DNA from: Amoebophrya sp. A120
Taxonomy: Eukaryota > Sar > Dinophyceae > Syndiniales > Amoebophryaceae
DNA: 64,000 bases
Assembly: GCA_905178155.1 (NCBI GenBank)
Contig: CAJINV010000001.1
Location: 6,419,860 to 6,483,859, forward strand
Direction of reading: 5' to 3'
The position numbers were made by a program, and so were the translations under genes. The notes under the pieces were generated by a model. The model was not told where the DNA came from. It saw only the letters and a list, made by a program, of their open reading frames with translations, and made no database searches. Every line of letters begins with the position of its first letter. Positions within the stretch are counted from its first letter, which is position 1. Below are positions 28,394 through 40,700 of the stretch, one piece after another.

Positions 28394-29237
28394 AGAGAAG
28401 CCGCTCGTACCACCTCAACTGCTGCAGTTCCAAGAAACAGATGAAATACTTAATTTAGCGGGCGCCCTTGGAGGTTTTCCAGTGTGTAATAGTACAAGCA
28501 AAACACTAATTACAGCGACACAGCGACACCAATCTACTATCATTTCTACTTTTGTGTACCAAGATAGAAGAAGAAAAAAAAAGATAAGTTTCGCGATGCA
28601 AAAAGATGTTTTTGGAATCGTGTTCGTTTTTGTCATTACGGTTGACGCCAAAGGTGAATGTCGTTGATGTGGTCGATCGAACATTGAATACATTACCAAG
28701 CCTTAGCCTCTGATCGTCATCAACAATAACATCGTCAGTGCTGCAAAATAATCGTAGCGTCGTCTTCATAATGCGAAGTTCAATAAAATGAAATTTGTGC
28801 TGGCTCAACGAATCTGAATCATGATTGTCGTCATGATTTTTATCGTCAGTTGTGAACGAATCTCGTTTTGGGGCGGTACGTAAGTAGTCGTAAACCAGTC
28901 GTAGATGAACATGATCACCATCACACCTCCTTTATTTTCACGTCAGACGCGACAAGATCTTCGTCTTTTTGCTTCTCCTCTCTCTGATCCGGAAGATCGC
29001 CAATTTGTCTGTGGTCGTTGAGGTGTCGCATTTTTGAACGAACGGTACGCGCCTAAGAACGCAGTTTTCGTTTTCAATGTTTCTCTTGCGATCCCGAAAG
29101 ATGAAGTGAAATTGCAGTCGTGTCCTTTTTTTTGTTTGAATTTTTTGTGGTTTTTCTGTTTTGTGTGTACTTGAGAACGTATCTGTATCCTAGTTTGTTT
29201 CAAGCTTTGAGCATCTTATTTACTTTGGAAAACAACA
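28394..29237. other. intergenic, no gene recognised
   Basis: About 0.84 kb of AT-leaning sequence with short overlapping frames and no motifs. Confidence 0.5.
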
Positions 29238-30673
29238 ATGCCGGATTTCGGGTCTAGTTCTGCCAAGGCACACGGTGCCAACTACATGGACGACAGTGTC
29301 ATGGTAAGATTTTCATTTTGTTTCTCGTCTCTCTTTTGTTTTTTGTATTAGTATCGTCTTACAAGAAAATTTAAATTAGACACGATGCAAAGGAATCGCT
29401 CCTATGTTGGTTAGGTTAATATTATGCAAAAACACACATGCATCAACAACAACAACATACAGCAAACAACCGCCCGGGAGCGAAAACTGCGGGAAAACGA
29501 CATCGAGCGATGCCCGTTTTTGTACTCCACGGCGTCTTTTTCGCAGACCTACAGTATGGAGGCCGACGACGATCCGGGTCCGGGCACGTACGACGTGACG
29601 GACGCGTCCGCCGCACTGGGGCCCCAGTTTTCGTCCATGAAGCACACCGCCCCACGGGTGCCCATCCTCGAGAAGCACGAGTCCTCCTGGGCGAAGGTCT
29701 TTATCAGTCGGGCCGCCTCCGATGCCGCCGGGCGAGCGAAGGAAACCCCGGGACCGGGCACCTACGCAGTGCAGGTGGAATCCATTCCGGCCACAACAGG
29801 GGTACGATTTGGTCACGCGGCGCGACCAGAGCCGGGTTACACGAGCGACGGTCCCGGACCTATCTACGATGTGCGCGGAAACCCAAGAGAGCAGGGCGTC
29901 TCGGCGTTTTCTGCATCGGATCGGTACTACAGCAGATTTGCATTTGGATTCCGTTGCTCTTGTGCCGCATAAAGGTAGTGCTTGAAGATCATGATGCTCC
30001 TTCGTCTAAGTGCTGCTTTTTGCACCATTGACGTCGAATTAAGATCTCTTGTTTCTAACTTGTTATCAATAAATACCAGATGGGCGAGCGGCCCGTCGGA
30101 CAGGAGCTATCTCGGACCCGGTGAGTACGGTGCGGGCGAGAGTTTCACGGGTCGAATGCGAAAAGCAAAATCTTTCGCGGAGGGTCGCGACAAGTGGGAG
30201 AAGGTGGTCTTTCCGGGCTGCGAAAAAGTCTTCCTCGGCCGTGCCAGTCTCGGACCCGGAAAATGCCATGCATTTCAAAGTATACAAATTTACGGTTGAG
30301 GATGTCTTCACGCAATCATGTCAAGTTCGCTTCGCTTCCTTCTTCTTGTCCTACTTGTGTTTTTTCTTCTAAAATCGAGATCCAATTCGCAAACTCCTAA
30401 ACAGCCGGCGGCAAGACGGCTCCGTTCTGCAAGGCGGGGCGCGAAGGTCCGGGTGGCATGTGGGAGGGGCTCAAGCGGAAGGGCGAGATCCCAGGACCCG
30501 GGGCGTACAAGGTCGGTGGGCCGAAGCACAGCATTTTCAACAGCAAATCCGCCTTCAACTTCGGAAAGCCGCCACCTGCTGCGCGGTTGAACTGGAAGCG
30601 CCAAGTTTACGAGACCGCCTCCTGGTCGAGACTGGCCATGTCGAAAAACGAAAAATCGCAAGCACGCGGATGA
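29238..30673 (+). CDS. SHIPPO / STPGR-repeat protein (ODF3/CIMAP-like), flagellar
   Basis: Proteins of this family bind axonemal or cytoskeletal microtubules. Exons 29238-29303, 29463-29923, 30080-30279 and 30405-30673 join through GT-AG introns into 331 aa. Six degenerate SHIPPO repeats are visible: DPGPGTYDV, TPGPGTYAV, DGPGPIYDV, LGPGEYGAG, LGPGKCHAF and IPGPGAYKV. They are separated by about 40-55 residues rich in Lys, Arg, Ser and Phe. The start is the only ATG before a consensus donor (ATG-GTAAGA). The protein implies a flagellated stage. The exact microtubule role is inferred from the family. Confidence 0.85.
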
Positions 30674-31798
30674 GGTGACAGCGAGGAGAAGAAAATAAAG
30701 CGAGCTTGATTATCGAAGTTTTTTGTTATTGTTTGCATCCAAAGTTACAGGAGTTTGCTCATCCTATTACTAATTGTTCTGTTTGATTGACACTGAAAAA
30801 TGTAAAATGTTTGCACAAGTTTGACGATTTTCGTTTGTTTTGTTTTGATTGACAATTTGCACACTATTTGATTGACAACTCTTTGATCAGCCAGATTCAC
30901 ATCCACTGTAATGTTTCACTTTGAATAAATTTGACGGTACTTGAACCTAGTTTCACAACAGTCGAATATCGGTGTACAAAATTTCAAAATTGAGAAGTTT
31001 CGAAACTTGTAGATTTAGGTGTTGACCTCCACGACGGCAGATGCAGTAGAAAATGTACAGCTTTGTGGCGTGCCTGCGTGGCTGGTGGAGAAAGTGGGTT
31101 CATAAAAGGTTGTGGCCCTCGTCCAGGTCGAGCCACCAGTCTCCGCGATCTCGTTGACTTACTTTTCATCTTCTACTGCCCTTTTGTTTGATTCCAATTG
31201 ATCACATTTCACACACCACTCATTCCTGTAGTTCTTGTTTGATTGTGACGAACATCCTGTACACCAGTTTTTTAGTGCCTAGCAAGAAGAGGAACGATCA
31301 GCGTGATGATGTTACTCTGCTTTCAAAACTTTTGAAGAAATATAGAGCAGCGAATTTGAGCTGCATCACCAATAACCTGTACACTACAAAGCCAAAGAAA
31401 GTATCGCAACTACGAAAACCCTTACTGCGCTGGTGGCACACGCACAGCCAGTGCAAAAGTAGCAGTGTCACTGCTACAAGTTGTTTTGCTGGTTCTTGGC
31501 GATTCCACCTTTATGGTTGTTGGCGTCATGGTCATCATCACGAAGAAGAATAGGTGGAAACAAAGATGACTTAAAGATCAGAAAGTCAAACTACGAGGAA
31601 GTAATAGTTCTTGAACAAGTTGATGTTGAACAAATTCAAATAGAAATACAAAAGTGACGCCCCAGTATCAAAACTCAAGGAGGAGCGAGCAGTGAGCAGA
31701 CGTTGACTTTTATTCCACTTCTGGAAGGACGACGTATGCGTAACTAACTAAGAGAGAAATTAGAATAAGATCCGTTCTTGCAAGCTGCCAGTCAGCAC
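30674..31798. other. intergenic with scattered TTTGATTGACA copies
   Basis: About 1.1 kb, AT-rich. The phrase TTTGATTGACA recurs within roughly 30780-30890 as dispersed direct copies. No gene was recognised. Confidence 0.5.
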
Positions 31799-34700
31799 AT
31801 GACCGCCCCAATTTCTGCTCGTCGTTCCAGCAACATGTTGCTACGCACTTTCGTGAGTGTAGCAGCAACTCAGCTGCTCACCATTGCTCCGACACCCAGC
31901 GCCGCGACGAAATATCACAGGAAAAAGTGTTAACGTTTGCGGAATTTGTGATGCGGCAATGCATTACAAAACGTGCCCAAATTTGTCATGCATAGCATGC
32001 ATACTAGGCTAGATTTGTAATACATGGCTGCAATCTGTGAAAACCGTAAACGTTGACATTTTTTCTTGTGATACGAAAATGATTCCGATCATGCTTCCTG
32101 CAAAGAAGGTGACCTGCCCCGAAATCGAAGTCGGGAATTTTTGCGGTGGGACGAGTCGGGAGCAAACTCCGACCTATGCCGCTTACCAGAGCGACCAAAG
32201 TACAGCCGCATCTCCTTATGGAGGACACAGCCCAGGAGGAAGTTTTGGATTCAATGTCGGCAACATGTCGCCCAACGGCGCAGGAGCTGCAGGAAGTCCG
32301 TCGAACTTTCAGTTTACGGCTGGCGGCGCAGTCAGTCCTTCCTGGCAGATCGGCGTCAAGTCAATGCTCGCGCGCGGCGGCAGCGCGCCTCCCGTAGTGC
32401 AGCGCGGCAGATCGGCGGGCGAGGTCGCGTTTACTGGCGCAAACAGTCAGCAGCAAGGAAGTGCTGCGGCGCGCTCTGGTTCGGTGCCGTTGCTGAATTG
32501 CTGTGGAGGCGGGGGGAACAACAGGGTGTATAAACGCCCGGCTGTGCCAAGTGTTGAACCCACGGCGAGGGCGCAGAGCATGTCAGACATGCCAAAGCAG
32601 ATGCTGCACTACATGAAAGATCAGTACTACAAGACCTCGTTCGGACGCGAGAACCCCATCACAGATTACGTCGATTTTACCAACAGCGTCTTCCTCGGCC
32701 GCGGCACGTCCGCGGTGGTGGTATCCGGCACCCTGAAACGGACCGGCGCACCGGTCGCCGTGAAGCGGTTTCCGAAGCGCAAGGACAAGAACAGTTTTGT
32801 CACGTGGACCGACTACTTGCAGGGAGAGCGCAGGTTCGAGATCGACCGGGCCCGGGACGAGTGCGAGTGGGCGCAAAAGATACAGGAGGTCGCCGGAAAA
32901 ACCAGGTTGTACAAGGGTATTACCTTCACGATTTTTCTGTTTCGTTAATAACAGGTCTTCCAATTGTAAGTACGTCTACTACTTCTCCATGTACTGACCT
33001 TTACAACCTGTACAGCACAAGCTCAAGCATGCACTTACAGATGCGTGCCAGATCTGTGCCCCCTTTGCTTCTAAATGTGATAGAGATAGTGATTATACCA
33101 TGCAGGGTGAAGTTTTGCAGGACGGTGCACTGGTTTGTATCTTTCTTGTTTTCGCTTTCGGTGATTCATAAAAAAATCTATAACCGCGCAAACGATCTTC
33201 AGTTTCAACCTGAAAAGATCCAAAAATCATTTTCCGGGGGCGTCACCCCGGGAAATAAATTTTAGATTTTTTTATGTAAGAATGTAGTGAAAAATCAATT
33301 TGATATGGTGGGACAAACCTTCACCCTTTCCTCATTTTATAAGTGAACCACTACCCTTTGCATTACTATTAATTTTTATAATTATGATAATTGCAATTCT
33401 GCATTCGGTCTGGTGGCAGCTCCATTTCTTCCGCTTTCGTCCTCGTTTTTATCCGTTCACCTTCGTCGATCTCGATAGCAAGAGAAGAAATTGCTATTCA
33501 TTTTGCATCGTTGTGTTCTCGTTTCGTCATCGGTTTTTTTTCGTCACAGCCATCGAATCGTTGAACGGGACGGAGATGGCGCGAAACGGATTGGATGAAG
33601 GCGATGATGGGCAACCGCACCTGAAAGATGCTTGAGGTTTTGTTTTTGATGAGAAAGCACTTATTTTCATTTTGACCGCAAGGCGAATCGAGCCGAAAGA
33701 CACGCACTGAAATCAAATTGAAGCTGAAGACGAAAAGTGAAAAAGAAAATGAAAAACAAAAAGCAAAATGAAAAATAGTACGATGCCGAACAGACGCAAG
33801 GCAGTCACAGGCTGGCCGTATCTGTCGAGCGTGTCGAAAACCTTCACCGCTCCGCCCACATCCGCCGTGTTCTCCATCGTTGTTCATTTTGCTGTGGAAG
33901 CTGCCTGTTGGATTTTTGTAGTCAGCCTTGCTGCACTTGGCCAAAGTGTCGGCTTTTGTTTTGGGTCGGAACTAAGAACCAGCTAGCACCTGTGGTTCAC
34001 ATCTTCGGAGTCTTACTCTTAATCGTTTTTGTTTTTCCACCTTCGTGCTCAGCTCCAAAGTAAAAGTTTAAGGCATTGTCGAGTTTCAATTTTAGCACAG
34101 AGAAAATCTAGAAAGTAGAAGCAGTTTTTTTGTCATCGTCTTATCGAAAGTCAAAGTCTAAGTCGAGAGTTATTCTGGTTTACCTCGTGCTCGTGGGTCG
34201 TGGTCGGAGTGTCGTCAGTTCGTTGTGGGAAAGTAGATCATGAGTTGCTCGCAGGATATCGGGATGGGGTCGCGGCCGTGAGTTGTAGAGTTGTATCGTG
34301 GTCGTGCTTTTTGTTTTCGGTCTTATTTGCTCGCTCGCGTTAGGACCTTGACCTTGAGCTTGACCTTCACCTTGACCTTCGGCCTCGACATCGAACAGCG
34401 CGCACTAGTACGGGCCCAGAATTAGAAATAGCACTACAGTACTAGCAGCAGTCTATCTTTTCTGTTTTTCATTTTCTTCTTCTCACCCTGACAACTGAGG
34501 ATGAGTTTCATACATCCGCGAGTCTAGCTCTAGACTTTTAGTTCGATCACAGATTTTGATTTACGTTTACGTTTAGACCTGCAAAAGCGTTTACAGTTTT
34601 AACCCAAGAAAAAGCAAAGTAAAAACATCATGCCGCCCTCTCCGCAGTATGGCGAGGATGTGCTGTCAACTTCTGGGGCGAGGTTTGCGCATCTCCAGAA

Positions 34701-37700
34701 GCTGCTTGTTTTCTATCATCCTACTGCTCCGCAATCCGCCGTCGAAGTTGGGATCGAAGTTGGGTCGAAGGTCGGGAAGGGACAACCTGGAAAACCAAAA
34801 ACGAAAACGAGCAGAGACGGTGACAAGGCTGCAGGATCAGAAAGCGAAGATGCGGCAGTTCCGAAGAAGGACGCGTTGCGAAAACGGTACGACGTGTGGA
34901 TCAACGAAAGTCCCGCGTTGCGGTGGGAGGACTTCGCTCGGATTCAGTGCAAAAAATTTGGAGCACCGTATTCCCGCGAAGAAGAAAACCAAAGCCAGGG
35001 CGAAGGCCTACTCTCTCAGCGCGTAGGCCCGGATGCGGAACAACAACAATCACAGCAACAAAAACAAGCACCTACTGGCACTGCTGCAAATGTTTCTTCT
35101 TTTGGCGCAGCGATGAGCCCGTCGGTGCAGATCGCCGCCCAATCATCGCGAGACAACTATCTGCGAAAGCTGCAAGACGACCGGCCCAAGGAGCACCTGT
35201 GGTACACTTTGGGAAAAAGCGGCGGCACGGCGCGAGCGCGGAACAAGACGGTGCAAATCACCCGCGACGCGAGCGCGCACAGTCGCCACACGAAGACGAC
35301 CCAAGGTGCCAAACTGCGGGTCGTGCATGGAAAAGCAAAGCCATCTTCTTCAAATACGCGAGCACTGTGTCCGCGACGGAAGAAGCAGGTCGTGGCTCAG
35401 CGGCGACGTGGAGATCTCGGGCCACTGGATGAGGAAGACGACCTGTTGGAAGACGACAACCCGAATCCGCCACCACGAAAAGATCCGGACGAGATGACGG
35501 ACTGTTTGACCGAAATTTCTGAAACGGACACGTCGTGCATCGAGTCCAGCAGTGACGAAGGCGAGGACAACAGCATTCAGACTGATGGGGATACAAGGCT
35601 GCACAACAAGCGGAGCGCTTTGTTTTCCGATGGTGTTCGGATCGCGGCGGGTGGATGGTCGGAAGACAAAGCGAAGAAAACCGCCATCAAAGAAGAAAAA
35701 GCAAAGGTGACCGAGGATGGGAACGATCGCAAAGAGGCTTCGAGAGCGGAGTTGCGGTTTTTCGACATCGCGCGGATCTCCGGCCGTGCCCGCATGATGT
35801 CGCTTCTCGTCTCTACCGGCGTGGTTGCTGATGATCGAGAACCGCGTCCATCCAAAAAAAAAAATGATACAAACGAGTCGCAGGAAACAACAGGCTCCGG
35901 GAAGACAGCAACTTCTTCAACATCTTCATCCGCAAGAGCGAAGCTCGGCTTCGCAGGGCGGGCAGCTGCAATGAAGCTGGATCTGGTGAGCAGTGGGTCT
36001 GACGTCGATGATGAACCTGTGTCGCAGATGGACTTGGACATCGGCGGTTCGCTCGCAGTTATTCCCGAAGATGAGGAGGGCGTCTTTCTCGACCCGAGTA
36101 CCGGGTTGGAGAAAAATGCAGACGGGTTTCGCAGCGTGACGAAGGACCGGATCGCGAAAATGAAAACCAAAGGAGCCAACAACAAGCAGGGCAGCTCGAG
36201 TTCCTCCGGATCCGGTCCACTGAAGCTGGACCCTGTCACGGGGTTGCCGCTGTCTTCCACGGGAAAACGGCCGCGAAGCAACACTATTGAAACGTTGCTA
36301 CCGCCATTAGGTACTTGTGCTTCTATCTTCAGCCTCTTCCTGTTTTTGGATTTGCATTTGATCTACCACTAAGTCGAACTCTAGCAAGCAACGCGCGCAA
36401 GTATCGTCTAAGATCGACGCTGACACTTTTGCGCATGACAGATTGGGTTTTCAACTTTATGCTTTTCGAAAGCGACTTGCTTTCGGTTTTGAATTTGATT
36501 TTGAAATACATAAAGTTGAATCAAACCCATCGAGCTTTAGATTTTGTTTTTTGAAAAGCAAAAATGTGAAGATGAAAACGACATCGGTTTCGACTTTGAC
36601 GCTGCAACGGCTTTTCAAAAACAAAACAAAAACAGAAGAAGACGAACACGAACCCACTAGCAGCCTGTTTGCTGGAAAGAGCGGAGCTGCATCTGCGGGG
36701 CAGGTGCAGACCCGCAGCGTGTTCATGTTGAATCCGGAGAATCTCGCGCGGGCGGATGCAGCGTCGGGCTTAGGCGGTAGCTTCGGGTCTTCTTCATCCT
36801 CGCGAGCTGCGGGGGAAGATCTGCAGGCGACTATGAGCGACATGTTCCGCAATGCCCGGGAAACAACTAGCATCTTCGGCGACGCGGTGACGATGGACGA
36901 CACGGCGTTGAAGTCTGCGGGCCCGACCGGAGAACTGACAAAAAGCGGGTACCAGTATGGGCCGGGGGTCAAAGAAGATCTCGGACAAAAGGAAAAAAGA
37001 CCAAGAATCGCGATCAGGTGCAGTCCCGATGCGACTCCATACGACGAGATCAAAGCCATGAATTGTTTCGCGACTTTGTTCAAGAGCGACTTCCGCGACC
37101 CGATGATCGTGTACAGCCACGACGTCGCTCTGCCGACAATCTCCACGGCATCGGGCGCGGAAAGTTTTCTGCAGGACCTGTACGAGGCTGCTTTCTCGGT
37201 GGGTTTTCCGTTGCCGGGAATGTGGTCGAAACTTTGCAGGCTGGGAGGGAAAATTTTGAAGTTTCGCCCGTCGTTAGTAGTTACTAGTGACAGTGGGTCG
37301 GACGTGAAGAAGGGGGTGAAGATGATGATGCAGTGGTGCGAGGCGCAGCGGAAGTACGACGCGGAGGAAAAAGATGGCGAGCCGCATTGGACAGTGTCGT
37401 GGTTGCAGTGTCAGCTCCACTTGGCGCACATCATAGGCGGAACAATCACCAGCGTAGCGTCGAAGTTGTTCAGTCTGGACTATCGCAAAAGCGTTGCCGC
37501 GGTTTCCAAAACTGTGAACTTGTGGACTGCACCGAGGAGAACAGGGAACGACCGCGGAGGGAGAGGAAAGAAAACAATTGAGGAGCTGAAGAAGGAGTTG
37601 TACGCCGTCGATGCAGAGCAGCAAAAACTCCTGGACGGGATGACAGCGATTGACCGAGAAATCTGGCACAGCGAGCGGATTCAGAGCGACCCGGTCTTGC

Positions 37701-40700
37701 AAGAAAAGCAGGCGAAGCTGGAAGAAAAAGTGGAGAAAAAGAAAAACCCGGTGAAACGAGTGAAGTCCTTCGTCCGCACCCGGTGGCTGAGTATCGGAAA
37801 GTGCATCAAAGGTCTTTGGACACAGCAGGAGGAAATCACAGCACGCATCCTGGACCGGACTGATAAGGATTTGCAGGATAAGAACCGAAAATTTTTGCAG
37901 CGGGCGAAGAAGGCGATGCTGGCGCCGCTGTGGTGGTCGGGTCTGCGGATTCTCCACCTGCTGCTCACCGAAATTGACCGGGTTGCTGGTGTTGTCATGC
38001 ATTCGACCAGCAAGGAGATGGACGGCGCCTCGGTGGAAGCGTTCGCCAAACATCTTCCCAGATGCCACTCCGTCGACTTGTGCCAGCGTGTCGGGGAGTT
38101 TTTGGTTACGCTCGGTGGGCTGGTCTATCGCGGCCTCGAAACAGTCGGTCTTGCGGGTCCTTTAGTCATTTTGTTTTATACATTGGCTAAAGAGCTCGAC
38201 ATCCGCCACCGCCCGCTCCGCTCGTGGCCGTACCGACTTGCGTTTTTATTTTCTGCGGACCAGAGCGAACGGCTGAAGACCATTCAGGACCTGTTGAAGG
38301 ATTGCGAGAGCGAAGCTGGTAGGAAGGACCTGCCGCTGGAGGTTCGGGATTTGTATCGGCTTTTCCATCTGGAGCTGAAAATGGTTGCGGAATCGCTCAA
38401 GAAGAAGAAGAACATCGGGCGGAGCCGGGCCTTCGTTCGAAACTTAGCGCCGATTATTCGGGCGTTTTTGGCTTCGAGCCAAATCGCCGAATCCCTGAGC
38501 TCCACTACCAGCTGGATCAAGCGAGAAGCTGGCGGTTTAATCGGAATGCTTCTTGCTTCTGCGCGTTTGTTTACGCGCCGCGGAGCAGGGCGGGACGTCG
38601 ACTTCGAACAGTATCTCTTCGTTGAGGACAACGCCCGATGCCAGAAAGCAACGATGCAAATCCGAAAGGAGTTGCTAACCCACGGGATACACGGCGCGCC
38701 GCAGATCAGTGATAGGTCGGATCACTTTCTGCGGAACCCAATAAACCCGCAACTCACGCCGGAAGCGATTGTTGCGGATTTTTTTGAAGTTTTGAACCGG
38801 CCGGACTGCCCGGAGGCGCCGAAGTTGGCCACAGGCGACAAAGCAAAAGGGAAAACTAGGGAAAGGCAGCAGTACGGCGCAGCGCCGCTGAGCATGAAAC
38901 TCTTTCAGTTTTCGGTTATGGACATCATCGGCATCCCCAAGTACGACAAAAACAACAACGCGAGAAAAGGAGCGGGCGCATCAAACTACTTCGTGTTGGA
39001 GAAATTGAAGAAAGACGCGGTGCTGTGCGAGGTGAACATCGTGCAAGGCGGGATGAAGGAGAAGGGTCACGAGGTGAGAATGGAAATTGACCTCGACGCC
39101 CAGTGCTGGTTCTCGGACGCTATTGGCGCGCGGAAAGAAGACCATCCCTCCAAGGCAGCAAAAAAAAACTTCAAAAACAAAAACCCGGAACTGCGCCCGG
39201 TGGTACTTGATGGCCAAAACGTGCTGAAGTACTTTCACATCGACACCAAGCAGCGGCGGAAGTACTTCCAGGTTCGACAGACGGAGGAATCTTATGTGGA
39301 GTTTTATTTTCAGCACCGGGTGCGGGCCGATGGAACACCGGATCCAAATCCGACGGCCTATCCGGGAAACGAAGCAGACCAGATTTGGGCTCGGGGTGAG
39401 CTGGTCCGCATGGAGTGGAATGACGCTTGTTTGTCGAAGGAAGTCGAAGAAACCAACATCGAGGAGAAAAAGTTGAAGAAAGCGTTGAAGCAGGACCGGC
39501 TGGATTCTCCCACGCGGCGAACGCGAGAATCAAAGTGGAACCTCGTACCGCTGCGGACCCGCGTCCCCGAGCTTGCAGTGAGTGGTCTAATCGGTCGCGG
39601 ATACGCGATCTACCAAATCGAGTCGAAGACGTGGTGGGGCCGGTTGAAGAATGCAGTTCCTTTTTCTCGGGGTAGTGTGCCAGCTGCTAGCGCCGCAGCT
39701 GTTGCTCCGCCGCAGGTTGCGCCGGACAACAATCCGAAACCCCAAGCGAAGCAAACCAAAAAACAAAAGAAAGCAGCTGCAGCAGGCGACAGTAAATCTG
39801 CAGGCGCGAGTGCGCGCGCGGGCGCACAGGTGGGCGCGGGCGTGCGCGCGCACACGCACACGGGCGTGCAGGCGCACGCAGGTACAGGCGCGGGCGCGCA
39901 GGCAGGCGCGGGTGCACGTGCAGGCGCGGGCGCGCAGGTGGGCGCGCAGGCGGGCGCGCAGGCGCACGTGCACGCGGACCCGCACGTGCACGTGCACGCG
40001 CAGGCGGGTGCGCAGGCGCATGTGCACGCGCGGGCGAGTGCGCGTGCGGACGCGGGCGCGCGCGCGCACGAGGCGGGTGCGAAAATAGTCGGACATGCTG
40101 GTGCGGAATTGCAAGCGGAAGTAGTTTCGGAGAATAAAAGTGGTGGCGACGGAAAAGTGAAGAAAACGCCAAACGGTGGCGTTTATCGGGATCGGTACTT
40201 CGGGGGGAAGACCAGAGAGGCGCTGGTGAAAAACATGATCGAGTACGAAAAGGGGTCGAGCGAGTCGTACATCGCTCCGGCGGGTGAGGATGTGCTAGTT
40301 GCTTCCACGACGCTAACGGCGTACCTGAAGGACAACAAGCTATTTGCAAAAAAACAAAAACGCAATGACAACATCGAAATGAATTCCGACGACGAAAGTA
40401 CCTACGAGTCGTCGGGAACCGACTCGGATTTCGACGAGTCTGACAGTTCTGACGAAGACTAAATGATGGCAGGGTGAGACGCTGAAGGCAGTGCTAGCGC
40501 TGCGCTTCTGATGTAAAACCCGCATGCGCTAGTAGGTCGAGCACTGCTGCAGCGTAGTAGTAAATTTTGTTTGAGCACTCACCTCCTTCTCTTTGTTTTG
40601 AAATTAGTTTCATTTTTCTACCTCGCGTTAAGATCCAGCATGAAGCGAATCTGTCATGCAAAATAAACGAAAACCAAAATTAAAGCGTGTACATTTTTAC

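Noticed and set aside
33220-33270. Hairpin around CCGGGGGCGTCACCCCGG near the left transposon end
   Set aside because: It lies outside the target duplication, is imperfect, and has no counterpart at the right end, so it is not part of the element.
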